A stretch of DNA of 43,898 nt from an uncultured Synechococcus sp. (GCA_937911865.1 CALDSK010000246.1:1-43898); one strand, 5' to 3'; counted from the stretch's first letter, positions 32,675 through 40,997 are shown. Notes: generated by a model not told the origin, from the letters alone. Program-made: numbers and translations.

Positions 32675-33457
32675 ATGCCTATCTCCCTGGCTGACAAAAT
32701 TGTTCTTATCACAGGAGCAAGCAGTGGTATCGGCGCTTCTTGCGCTCATTACTTTGCCGAGGCTGGGGCCCGGCTCATTCTGTCAGCCCGCCGCAAAGAA
32801 AAACTACAGGGTCTGGCCGATGAGCTACAAGATAGATACAACGCTGAAAGTCTGTTACTCCCAATAGACGTACAGCAGGCTGAGGCAATTAACCAGGCGA
32901 TCGCAGGGCTCACTGCCCCCTGGATGAACATTGACGTGTTAGTTAACAATGCAGGCCTCAGTCGTGGACTCGACAAACAGTACGAAGCCCCTTTGCAAGA
33001 TTGGGAAGAGATGATCGATACCAACATCAAAGGGGTGCTGTACATGACGCGGGCGATCGCACCTGGCATGGTAGCGCGAGGCAAAGGCCACATCATCAAC
33101 ATCGGCTCCATAGCAGCCCGCTACACCTACCCTGGCGGCAGCGTCTACTGCGCCACCAAAGCCGCCGTTAAAGTCCTGACAGAAGGTCTCAAAATAGATC
33201 TTCTAGGCACTCCTATCCGAGTCACCAACATCGAGCCGGGGCTCGTTGAAACAGAATTTAGCGACGTTCGCTTCCGAGGCGATACTGACCGGGCCAAGAC
33301 CGTTTACAGCGGCATGACGGCGCTTACCCCTGATGACATTGCCGACAGCATTTTGTACGCAGCCACTAGGCCAGCCCACGTCAACATCAGTGAAATTTAT
33401 CTCATTCCAACCGACCAATCTTCTGGTACGTTAATCAATCGCAGTCAGCCTGCCTAG
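32675..33457 (+). CDS. Short-chain dehydrogenase/reductase, YdfG-like
   Basis: This 260-residue SDR has the cofactor motif TGASSGIG (about 14-21), SARRKEKL (Arg pair suggesting NADP), NNAG, and the active site Ser-Tyr-x-x-x-Lys as GSIAARYTYPGGSVYCATKAA. The nearest known members are NADP-dependent 3-hydroxy-acid and serine 3-dehydrogenases of the YdfG type. In the island it may oxidise or reduce a hydroxy acid or semialdehyde made from the amine carbon skeleton. It is followed after 8 bp by the TauE gene, suggesting one transcript. Confidence 0.9.
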   Translation: MPISLADKIVLITGASSGIGASCAHYFAEAGARLILSARRKEKLQGLADELQDRYNAESLLLPIDVQQAEAINQAIAGLTAPWMNIDVLVNNAGLSRGLDKQYEAPLQDWEEMIDTNIKGVLYMTRAIAPGMVARGKGHIINIGSIAARYTYPGGSVYCATKAAVKVLTEGLKIDLLGTPIRVTNIEPGLVETEFSDVRFRGDTDRAKTVYSGMTALTPDDIADSILYAATRPAHVNISEIYLIPTDQSSGTLINRSQPA

Positions 33458-33465
33458 CAGTCATT

Positions 33466-34194
33466 ATGACCACAGATGTCATTATTGTTTTGACCGTAGG
33501 CATAGCAGCCTTCGTTCGAGGGGTTTCTGGCTTTGGCGCAGCGCTGATTGTTATGCCGGTGCTGTCCGGGCTCACTAGCATTTACACCGCGGCGCCACTG
33601 GTGGCTATCCTTGGGCTTACAAACGACGCACTGCTGTGTCTTTACTACCGGCGCGCTTTCGATTGGAGCATCGTACTCAAGCTGTGGATAGGCTCCGTTT
33701 TAGGCATTCCGCTAGGATTTGTAATACTCAAGTTTTTTCCGAGTAGCTGGATGCTACTCAGTTTGGGCCTTTTGATTGCGGCCTATGCTGTTTATGCGCT
33801 CTTCGATCCGGTCATGCCCGTCTTAAAGTCAAAGGTGTGGGTGTATGGCACCGGTTTTTTAGGCGGCGCGTTGGGCGGAAGCTACAACATTCCTGGTCCA
33901 CCGATCATTCTGTATGGAAATAGCCAGCGATGGCCGCAGGAAAAGTTCAAAAGTACGCTCAGCATTTTTTTCTTAGGAAACGCTGTTTTGGTCGTCCTTG
34001 GTCACCTTGTGAGCAACCGCCTTTCGGACGCTGTTTTACGGCAGTATGCGATCGCTATTCCCAGCCTAATCATCGGACTCGTTTTAGGTATAGTCCTATC
34101 AAAATTCTTCAACCCACGGCTGTTTAGAAAGGTCGTGCTAATAATTCTACTGGCCGTTGGCATCCGACTATTTGCACTAGGGTTAGCGTCCTGA
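33466..34194 (+). CDS. TauE/SafE-family membrane permease
   Basis: This 242-residue protein has about seven or eight hydrophobic helices. RGVSGFGAALIVMPVL near the start and GFLGGALGGSYNIPGPPIILYG in the middle are the two repeated family motifs. TauE/SafE proteins export sulfite, sulfoacetate or other organic anions. In this setting it could move a sulfonated or carboxylated end product, which would hint at taurine-like amines; that is speculative. It is coupled to the SDR gene. Confidence 0.88.
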   Translation: MTTDVIIVLTVGIAAFVRGVSGFGAALIVMPVLSGLTSIYTAAPLVAILGLTNDALLCLYYRRAFDWSIVLKLWIGSVLGIPLGFVILKFFPSSWMLLSLGLLIAAYAVYALFDPVMPVLKSKVWVYGTGFLGGALGGSYNIPGPPIILYGNSQRWPQEKFKSTLSIFFLGNAVLVVLGHLVSNRLSDAVLRQYAIAIPSLIIGLVLGIVLSKFFNPRLFRKVVLIILLAVGIRLFALGLAS

Positions 34195-34201
34195 GCTAGA
34201 C

Positions 34202-34221
34202 GCAGATAGCTGCAGATAGCT
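34202..34221. repeat. Perfect 10-bp tandem duplication
   Basis: GCAGATAGCT occurs twice back to back (34202-34211 and 34212-34221), just after the TauE stop. Confidence 0.9.
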
Positions 34222-34236
34222 ACTAGGTTGCGAATC

Positions 34237-34278
34237 GTATACAGAGATACAACAATATCTAAAGAGAGTTGTTAGCGT
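34237..34278 (+). promoter_or_regulatory. NtcA-activated promoter of the aminotransferase gene
   Basis: GTATACAGAGATAC (34237-34250) is an exact GTA-N8-TAC. Exactly 22 bp later TAGCGT (34273-34278) fits the TAN3T -10 element. This is the classical NtcA-activated promoter arrangement, and predicts transcription starting near 34285, about 143 bp before the gene. It is the strongest of the NtcA sites here. Confidence 0.7.
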
Positions 34279-34427
34279 GTAAATAACAGTGCGGCCAACC
34301 CTGCTCCCTTTCAATTGCTTCCTTTCGATACTGGCCAGCTAAAGCATTTGCCAACTAAAGCATTTTTGTTCCCTAAAAGCATTTTGTTCTCTATTTTATA
34401 TAGGCGCGTCTATCAGGAGTCTTTCTC

Positions 34428-35870
34428 ATGGTTGTAGGATTAGGTCGGTCACAGTCAGCAGAGCTAAAAGAGGCTGACGAGCAGACTGCAAAACAGGCAG
34501 TCAACAAAACCGACACCGACACACTCGCAAAGATGGATGTCGAGTCTCTATGGCACGCGCTAATCCAGCACAAACCCTTCGCTCAAAAGCCACCTAAGTG
34601 CATAGCGCGCGCTAGTGGCTGCTACATTGCAGATAGCAACGGCATAGAATACTTTGATGGAACCGCCGGTTCATGGTGCGTCAACATAGGCCATGGCCGT
34701 GAGGAAATAGCCGATGTCGCCTACAAGCAGATGCTAGAGCTAGACTTTTCTACGCTCACCATGAGCCACGAGCCAGGCATTCGCCTAGCCCACAAGCTGC
34801 TAGAGATGCTCGGCTATGAAGGGAAAGTGTTCTTTTCAACTAGCGGATCAGAAGCCAACGAAACAGCTTTCAAAATTGCCCGCCAGTACCAGGCTCAAAC
34901 CGCACCAGCAGGGTTAGGGGCCCGCTACAAAATAATCTCTCGCTACCGAAGCTATCACGGCAACACCCTGGGCGCGCTAAGTGCAACCGCACAAGCCAAC
35001 CGCAAGCTGAAGTTTGGCCCGCCCGCACCTGGGTTCCTCCACGTTAGTCCACCCTACTACTACCGATTTGGAGAAGGACGTACTGAAGCAGAATACAACA
35101 GTGCTTGCTTGCGTGAGTTAGAACAAACTGTCCTCTACGAAGGGGCCGAATCTGTTGCGGCCATCATTGTAGAACCCGTCATTTCCGGCGGCGGTGTCAT
35201 CCCTCCAACAGAAGGCTATTTGCGCGGCGTCAGAGAGCTCTGTGATCGCACAGGTATTCTGTTGATCTTCGATGAAGTTGTCAACGGCTTTGGCCGCACA
35301 GGCACAATGTTTGGCCATCAGCACTGGGGCGTGGAGCCCGATATTATTTGTTTTGCTAAAGGGCTAACCAGTGGCTACATGCCCCTGTCCGCCACTGTGG
35401 TAAAGCAACACATCTTTGAAGCCTTCCTGGATGAGCCGGGGACCAATAGCCACTTTCGGCACATCAGCACCTACGGCGGGACGCCAGTGCCTACCGCTGT
35501 TGCGCTGCGCAATATCGAGATTATTGAAAGAGAAAATCTGCCAGCTCACGCCGCTGAGATGGGCGCATACCTGACAGAACGATTGCAAGATTTGCTATCA
35601 GAACATCCTAATGTGGGTGATGTACGAGGTAAGGGACTGCTGTTGGGCATAGAGCTGGTAAAAGACAAAGTCAGCAAAGCACCTCTGGACAACGATAGTG
35701 TCGCTGGCGTGGTCAAACGATGTTTGGAGCAGCGGGTAATCATTGGGCGCAATGCCTCAACCGTCCCTGGCTTTGATAACGTGCTTATACTCTCTCCACC
35801 ACTAGTCATAACTTACGAGGAAGCAGATCGCTTAGCCGATAGTCTGCATGCAGCTATTTTTGCACTGTAG
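34428..35870 (+). CDS. Class III (omega-amino acid) aminotransferase
   Basis: This 480-residue PLP enzyme of the class III/omega-transaminase group follows a strong AGGAG site. Key segments are FDGTAGSWCVNIGHG, FFSTSGSEANETAFK, RYRSYHGNTLGALSAT, the PLP aspartate in FDEVVNGFGRTG, and the Schiff-base lysine Lys311 in FAKGLTSGYMP. It moves the amino group of an omega-amine or omega-amino acid (beta-alanine, GABA, diamines) to pyruvate or 2-oxoglutarate, comparable in role to PuuE. It would complete the gamma-glutamyl route. The upstream NtcA promoter suggests induction under nitrogen limitation. Its stop codon is duplicated in the following repeat. Confidence 0.93.
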   Translation: MVVGLGRSQSAELKEADEQTAKQAVNKTDTDTLAKMDVESLWHALIQHKPFAQKPPKCIARASGCYIADSNGIEYFDGTAGSWCVNIGHGREEIADVAYKQMLELDFSTLTMSHEPGIRLAHKLLEMLGYEGKVFFSTSGSEANETAFKIARQYQAQTAPAGLGARYKIISRYRSYHGNTLGALSATAQANRKLKFGPPAPGFLHVSPPYYYRFGEGRTEAEYNSACLRELEQTVLYEGAESVAAIIVEPVISGGGVIPPTEGYLRGVRELCDRTGILLIFDEVVNGFGRTGTMFGHQHWGVEPDIICFAKGLTSGYMPLSATVVKQHIFEAFLDEPGTNSHFRHISTYGGTPVPTAVALRNIEIIERENLPAHAAEMGAYLTERLQDLLSEHPNVGDVRGKGLLLGIELVKDKVSKAPLDNDSVAGVVKRCLEQRVIIGRNASTVPGFDNVLILSPPLVITYEEADRLADSLHAAIFAL

Positions 35871-35925
35871 AATCTGCACGGTGAAATTTGCACTGTGGAA
35901 ATTGTGCTGTATTTGTACTGTAGGA
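35858..35925. repeat. Degenerate tandem repeat starting in the aminotransferase 3' end
   Basis: Five units of TTTTGCACTGTAGAA type (TCTGCACGGTGAAA, TTTGCACTGTGGAAA, TTGTGCTGTAT, TTGTACTGTAGGA) follow each other. The first contains the last codons and TAG stop of the aminotransferase gene. Confidence 0.85.
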
Positions 35926-35972
35926 TTGGCGATTAGAGCAACAGCCAAAGTAGTAGAGGTGCGCTGTGCTTA

Positions 35973-36026
35973 AACAGCAAGTTGACTGTGCACACAAGCA
36001 AAGTTATGCACAGTCAACTTGCTGTT
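35973..36026. repeat. 20-bp perfect inverted repeat
   Basis: AACAGCAAGTTGACTGTGCA at 35973-35992 and its exact complement at 36007-36026 flank a 14-nt loop. No T run follows, so it is not a classical terminator. It may be a processed RNA hairpin, a small palindromic element, or a cruciform-forming site. Confidence 0.9.
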
Positions 36027-36175
36027 AGTAACTTCGTACAGATTTGTGTACAGGGTATAAACACTCTCATACATACGAGATATACGCATAACTATTGTAT
36101 TGTTCATGTAACAATATATGCACGATCTCCATCCGTACGTAGAGCTGCCGAAGGAAGCAATTTTTAGGTCAATCA

Positions 36176-36215
36176 ATGGATTCCCAAGTGCATATTTATG
36201 CGCTTAGGAATCCAT
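36176..36215. repeat. 18-bp near-perfect inverted repeat with 4-nt loop
   Basis: ATGGATTCCCAAGTGCAT (36176-36193) pairs with ATGCGCTTAGGAATCCAT (36198-36215) over 16 of 18 positions around loop ATTT. Like the larger hairpin nearby it lacks a T run. Confidence 0.8.
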
Positions 36216-36419
36216 ACAAGCCTCTATCCGTATGCACTCTGCGCTTCGCTTAGGCGAGGCGTAAGCTAACTCTGTTTTGCACATCGCAGCACGCCAGCAC
36301 GCAACGAGTTCAAGAATCCGTACGTATCTAATCAAAGAAACGTATAGATAATCACTTTTTTTCCAGACCTGCCCGCTAGGATTAAGGATAGCTGTAGATT
36401 AGCTTCTAGGGCTGTTTTG

Positions 36420-36443
36420 GTCCGTCTTATAGAAAGGACGGAC
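36420..36443 (+). promoter_or_regulatory. Hairpin upstream of the small gene at 36571
   Basis: GTCCGTC (36420-36426) and GACGGAC (36437-36443) form a perfect 7-bp stem with a 10-nt loop, followed by TTCTTT. It may be a terminator for upstream transcription or part of the leader of the next gene. Confidence 0.45.
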
Positions 36444-36570
36444 TTCTTTGTGGCGTCACCTGCCAATGCCACTCGTATGGGTCATATATGCAAGAATGTC
36501 TCCTTTCTTCGTTATATATGAGCTACCTAACTAAGCCTGAAACTGTACGTACACTATTTTGTAAGGAACC

Positions 36571-36849
36571 ATGTTTTCAAATATCGAACCCACCGCAGGA
36601 GACCACGCCTCCGCTACATCCACAATCTCTGTTTCTGCTGAAGAGAACTCGCTAAACGATACAAACAAAAACGAAAATAGCCGCGAACCAGTGCAGGTTA
36701 TGGTCGTAGGCTCAAACCCAGGAATCGACAGCGTTATCAAAGCACTACATTCCTTGGGCTTTGCTGAAGCTGACGATTGGAGTAAGCCTCAGCGCTACCC
36801 AAACAGCGATAGAACAATGAGCATTGTGACTAAATGGAGGCAGCTATAA
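36571..36849 (+). CDS. Small conserved cyanobacterial protein, paralog of the 3279 gene
   Basis: This 92-residue protein has a Ser/Thr/Asn-rich N-terminal half and a conserved C-terminal half reading VVGSNPGIDSVIKALHSLGFAEADDWSKP, then DRTMSIVTKWRQL. The pattern matches the protein at 3279-3575 (LHKLGYAEPNDWS ... EVMAILTKR). AAGGAA precedes the ATG. It converges on the recQ pseudogene and overlaps its end by six bases. No function is known for the family. Together the two copies flank the amine island. Confidence 0.8.
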   Translation: MFSNIEPTAGDHASATSTISVSAEENSLNDTNKNENSREPVQVMVVGSNPGIDSVIKALHSLGFAEADDWSKPQRYPNSDRTMSIVTKWRQL

Positions 36850-38592
36850 CGCCATACAGGTCACTGTATGTTCAATTAATTTCGTAACAAACGTCTTATA
36901 TCCAACGGTTTCAAATAACACATTTACTTTCTCCTTCTCGTAGCGCATCACCTGACCCTTACCAAAGCTGGTATGGATAATTGTGCTGCCTACGGGAAAG
37001 GGCTGAAGGTAACAGATTTCGCTCTTTTCCGCTTTCGCGTCGCTCGGATCTTTGCCCTTTTGTTCTTTGCTTTTCTGTTCACAGTGATCGCATCCTTCAC
37101 AAGCATTCTCCAGCACCTCGCCAAAATAGCTCAGCACGTACTTGCGTCTGCATCCTTCTGTTTCGGCGTAGCCACGCATCATTTCCAGGCGCGATCGATC
37201 AAACTGCTTACGCCGCCGCTGTACGCTTAACGCCTGATCCACTGCACTATCAACATCAGAGACTTCAGCCACCTCTACAATCTCTCCGCCGCTGCCGCGC
37301 TCAATAAATCCAGCCGATTCTAGGCTATCTAGGGCTGCTCGAATCTTAGCCCAAGACAGATCAAAGTGTTCTTTTAGCTGTGTTTCAGTTGGCGGCGTTT
37401 CGGTAACCTCCAGAAATTCTGCAAGTTCAGCCATTGTTTCTGCTTCTAGCTGAGCGCCGCCACTGAAAAAACGCTGCAACTTCATGTCATCTGCTAAGTA
37501 GAACAAAATCGCCGCTGCCGATTCACCATTCCTGGCCGCACGTCCAATCTCTTGATAGTAGGCGTCTACTGAGCCAGGCACATGATAGTGGTACACAAAG
37601 CCGATGTCGGCTTTATCAATGCCCATACCAAACGCGGTTGTCGCTACGATAATGTCGATTTCATTTTGCATAAAGCGGGTTTGGACTTCGTCGCGATCGC
37701 ATCCCTTCATTCCCGCATGGTAGGCCGCTGCCGACAGTCCGCTATCTGCTAGATCCTGGGCAATCCTCTCTGCCGCCTTTCGAGTTGCCACGTACACAAT
37801 GCCTGGCATCTGGGCCGCCGAAAGCGCCTTCAACAAACTCTGCCGTTTCTCAGCTTCTTCGTGAAATAGGCGCACGCTCAGATGAATATTTGGCCGATTA
37901 AATCCGCGAACGATCTCAGCTGGCTTCACCATTCCTAGACGTTCAATAATCTCTCTTCTGACCAGTGGCGAAGCCGTCGCCGTAAGCGCTAAAACAACAG
38001 GATGATTTAGCGCTTCAATCACGCTACCTAGCTGCAAATAGTCTGGGCGAAAATCATGTCCCCATTCACTAACGCAGTGGGCTTCATCTACAACAAATAA
38101 AGAAGGCTGAACCGCTCTTATTCGGCTAAGCGTCTCTTCATTGCTAAACTGTTCAGGTGCTAAAAAGAGAAATTCTATCTCTTCTCTTTCCAGCTGATTG
38201 AAAACGTGCGATCACTGATTTTGGGTTAGTGTCGAGTTCAAAACAGCTGCTTTAACCGTCTCCTGCGCCAGAATACTCTCAACCTGATCCTGTTGCAGTG
38301 CAATCAAAGGAGAAATAACAACGGTTATTCCTGGCAGCCGTAGCGCTGCAATCTGATAAATCGCCGATTTTCCAGAGCCTGTGGGCATCACAGCCAGAGT
38401 ATCTTGCCTGTCTAAAACAGAGGCCAGCACTTGGCGTTGCCCCACGCGCAGGCTGTCGTAGCCAAACACCTGCTGAGCGATCTGTTCAACAATCTGACCA
38501 GCACTCTTGTCAGACCGCTCGCCGGCTCTCTTCTCAACACACTCGTCTTCGCTTGTGGCAGTCTGATTGCGGATTGTCGTCTCTGTAGGCAT
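36844..38592 (-). pseudogene. recQ: RecQ-family DNA helicase interrupted by one in-frame TGA
   Basis: From ATG 38592 the frame encodes a RecQ helicase with MPTGSGKS (Walker A), then SPLIALQQDQVESI and LNSTLTQNQ. TGA at 38214-38212 follows; beyond it the same frame continues SHVFNQLEREEIEFLFLAPEQ, the DEAH box VVDEAHCVSEWGHDFRPDY, LTATAS, YHAGM, the VATTAFGMGIDKADI motif and the QEIGRAARNG motif. A zinc-binding RQC region (CRRKYVLSYFGE, CEGCDHC) and a C-terminal basic/beta tail complete it. Everything else is intact (582 codons), so the change looks recent, or could be a sequencing error or site of recoding. The stop arises in a HIP1-like octamer. If real, the helicase is split and the N-terminal piece lacks the DEAH box. 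Confidence 0.85.
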
Positions 38593-38756
38593 CTTAAATC
38601 TCAAACAGAAGCTCTTATTGTGAGGGCTTCACAGCAACACCTACGTCTTTCCACAGACATAATTCAGACTTCGGCATCTGTGGCGATATTGATGGCGACG
38701 ACATTGATAGCGATATCTGTAAGCTACTTGTAGCCAAATCTTACTTGTCGCTAAAC

Positions 38757-39401
38757 CTACAGAGCCAGTACCGTTCCTGTCGTGCAAGTCCCCGTCAAAT
38801 CTGCTCCGGTTGTAATTGCACCTTGCAAATCTGCGCACAGCAAGTTCGCCCGCGCTAGCGACGCGCCTGTAAAGTCCGCACCTTGCAAGTTCGCTTCTTC
38901 CAGATTCGCTTCGGTTAGAGTAGCGCCATGTAAATCCGAACGAGAAAGATCGGCCTCGCGCAGATTACAATCGCTGAAGTTAGCACCGCGCAAATCCGCA
39001 CCGCGAATGTCTGCCCCCTTTAAATTGCTACCCATCAAAGTTGCACCGCTCAAAAAAGCGCCCGTCAGGCTTGCACCCGTCAAGTTAGCACCCATCAGAT
39101 TGGCACCACGCAAATTAGCGCCACGCAAATCCGCACCGGTCAAGTTGCACTGCATCAGGTTAGCGCCCCACAAGTTAGCTCGCAGGTCCGCGCCCGACAA
39201 GTCGGCACCGACTAAATTACTGCCTTCTAAGCTAGCGCGATTTAAGCTAGCTTTACTCAAATCACTGCCTGAAAGCACCGCGCCAGTCAGGTGAACACCC
39301 GCCAAATTACAGCCCGATAGCTCCGAGTCGTCTATCTTGGCACCCGCTAAGTGCTTCAGCTCGCCTGCGCAGAGCGCTTTCAGGTCAATATGGTTGCTCA
39401 T
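38757..39401 (-). CDS. Pentapeptide-repeat protein
   Basis: This 214-residue protein is built almost wholly of A(D/N)LxG-type pentapeptides (for example GANLMQ, GADLRG, GASLTG repeated), which fold as a right-handed quadrilateral beta-helix. The ATG at 39401 (MSNHIDLKALCAGELKHLAGAK) is preferred over a TTG eight codons upstream. Such proteins are abundant in cyanobacteria; functions range from DNA mimicry and gyrase protection to thylakoid roles, none of which can be assigned here. There is no signal peptide. It lies between recQ and the DICT gene, all on the minus strand. Confidence 0.92.
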   Translation of the reverse strand: MSNHIDLKALCAGELKHLAGAKIDDSELSGCNLAGVHLTGAVLSGSDLSKASLNRASLEGSNLVGADLSGADLRANLWGANLMQCNLTGADLRGANLRGANLMGANLTGASLTGAFLSGATLMGSNLKGADIRGADLRGANFSDCNLREADLSRSDLHGATLTEANLEEANLQGADFTGASLARANLLCADLQGAITTGADLTGTCTTGTVLAL

Positions 39402-39429
39402 TTGTGTTTGGCTTAGGGGTCTCAATCAG

Positions 39430-39462
39430 GAACTTATATTGAACTTATGTTGAACTTAATAT
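39430..39462. repeat. Three 11-bp tandem units upstream of the pentapeptide gene
   Basis: GAACTTATATT, GAACTTATGTT and GAACTTAATAT follow each other at 39430-39462, just upstream of the pentapeptide-repeat gene start. Confidence 0.85.
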
Positions 39463-39501
39463 CAGGAGGAACTAGGAATTCAAAAAGTCTCGCCGGAAAA
39501 A

Positions 39502-40980
39502 CTACTGAGAAGGCGCCGTCTCTGACACAGAAAACGCAGGCCAAGACTCAGCCACCTCAGGATTGAATAACCCCGTGCACAAAGTCATTTTCAGCGGAAT
39601 GGCGAGCAGGCTTAGCCCTAGCTGTAGCCCCCTAACCAAGAATCTTAAGATTTCTAGCAGCTTTGGGTCCCACCGTTCGCCCGACTGCGCTTTGCAGCTG
39701 GCAAAGGCATCAGTGACGTGCTTCCACTCATTTTCAGGACTAGGATTGGGCGACTTAGGATTATCAGGTGTTGCGTTGACGCCCTGACTCTCTTCATGGC
39801 GACGGCGAGCAACCTCGTGCTGAAAGGAAGCAACTAACCCGAGAATACGAGACTCCACCGGAATCTTATCGCCTTCTAAACCCGCAGGCTGCCCCTCCCC
39901 ATTCCACCACTCATGCTGGTGAGAAATGATTTGAGCGATCGCTCTTAGCCTCGGCAAAATTCTCAGCGTCTGCGCACCTGGGTTCAATGGGCAGCTATCA
40001 CCCTCTGACTCCATTTCATGCTGATCGAGCTGAGCCGGTGCAATCCGATGCAGCAGGCTGGCCAAACGCAGTCGCTGCATTTGCCATACGGGTAAGTCAA
40101 GAAACTGTCCCATCATCTCCGCCAGCGACGCAACTTCAGCGGCCCCTAACGGATTGGTCGGATCGGCTAGATCAGCCAGCTGTGCCATGCGCAAATAGGC
40201 CTGTAGCTCGTTAGAAACCAGGTTTTGGCTCAAAGAATCAGCAAACTTAAAGGTCTCGGTTTCACCAATCTGGCGATCGCCTCCTTTCAGGTAGTCCACT
40301 ACGCGCATCACCACGTTGCCAACCTCACCTGTCTTGGTCGCGGCTTCTGCATCAATTTTGGCTAAGCGTTTCTCCAAGTCGGCCTGCAAATCAGTATCGT
40401 ACTGGCCAATGTGCTCGGCCGTGATAGCGACGGTCTCGCTTACCAGCGCTGGGTCAAAGGTCCAAAACCCATAAAACTTACGCTCTAAATCGTTCTTGGG
40501 TCGCCCCTGAGGCCCGTACTCTTCATCCGTTAGCTCCTGACACAGCACCATGGCACTATAAGTAGAGCCCATAATCATCAGATGCCATTCTTCCGCGACC
40601 GGATCATCTGTATTTAGATCCACGAGCGATACATTGTCTCGATCACCGGTAGGATGCTCGCGAAACCCTGCGCCTGGCGCGGCCAGAATCACGATTCTTT
40701 CAGCAGTGTCAGCTAAATCAGCGTAGCGATCGGCCTCTTGCAAATACCACTTGCCCTTCTGAAAAGCGGTTACCATCAGCGGCGACGTTTTAGTAGCCAG
40801 TACAGCGTCTTCTAGGGCATGACACAAAGCGACCAGCGTATTCTTGTAATACACCCCAAAGTTCAGCGGCGTGCGCCCCGAACTATCTCCTGAACCGCCG
40901 TCTTTGTCTGTGCCTTCTTCAGAAGAATCGACATTCTGGCGATCGCGTACAAGTTTGTGAAGAATGGAGCCCGCCAACAT
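39502..40980 (-). CDS. DICT-domain protein with degenerate HD-GYP-like region
   Basis: This is a 492-residue soluble protein. The N-terminal part (NTLVALCHALEDAVL to about residue 190) resembles the DICT sensory domain found with diguanylate cyclases and regulators. The C-terminal part resembles an HD-GYP phosphohydrolase (HQHEWWNGEGQPAGLEGDKIPVESRILGLVASF). The GYP motif reads GQP, the first HD site reads HR (LLHRIA), and the later aspartate reads Ser. A catalytic role in cyclic-di-GMP breakdown is therefore doubtful, and a binding or signalling role is more likely. The start lies next to a 14-bp tandem duplication. Confidence 0.78.
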   Translation of the reverse strand: MLAGSILHKLVRDRQNVDSSEEGTDKDGGSGDSSGRTPLNFGVYYKNTLVALCHALEDAVLATKTSPLMVTAFQKGKWYLQEADRYADLADTAERIVILAAPGAGFREHPTGDRDNVSLVDLNTDDPVAEEWHLMIMGSTYSAMVLCQELTDEEYGPQGRPKNDLERKFYGFWTFDPALVSETVAITAEHIGQYDTDLQADLEKRLAKIDAEAATKTGEVGNVVMRVVDYLKGGDRQIGETETFKFADSLSQNLVSNELQAYLRMAQLADLADPTNPLGAAEVASLAEMMGQFLDLPVWQMQRLRLASLLHRIAPAQLDQHEMESEGDSCPLNPGAQTLRILPRLRAIAQIISHQHEWWNGEGQPAGLEGDKIPVESRILGLVASFQHEVARRRHEESQGVNATPDNPKSPNPSPENEWKHVTDAFASCKAQSGERWDPKLLEILRFLVRGLQLGLSLLAIPLKMTLCTGLFNPEVAESWPAFSVSETAPSQ

Positions 40981-40997
40981 GCTGCTACTAAAACCTT

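Larger units (their letters stand above)
35871..36570. other. Long hairpin-rich intergenic region
   Basis: About 700 bp between the aminotransferase and the small gene at 36571 has no supportable coding frame. It holds the tail of the tandem repeat, two long inverted repeats (35973-36026 and 36176-36215), a shorter perfect hairpin (36420-36443) and three copies of GTACGTA (near 36135, 36319 and 36546, the last within the palindrome TGTACGTACA). It may contain the right border of the island. Confidence 0.6.

Noticed and set aside
38212..38214. TGA in recQ as a selenocysteine codon
   Set aside because: The position is not a cysteine in helicases and no selenocysteine hairpin is evident. A CGA to TGA change in a HIP1 site explains it.
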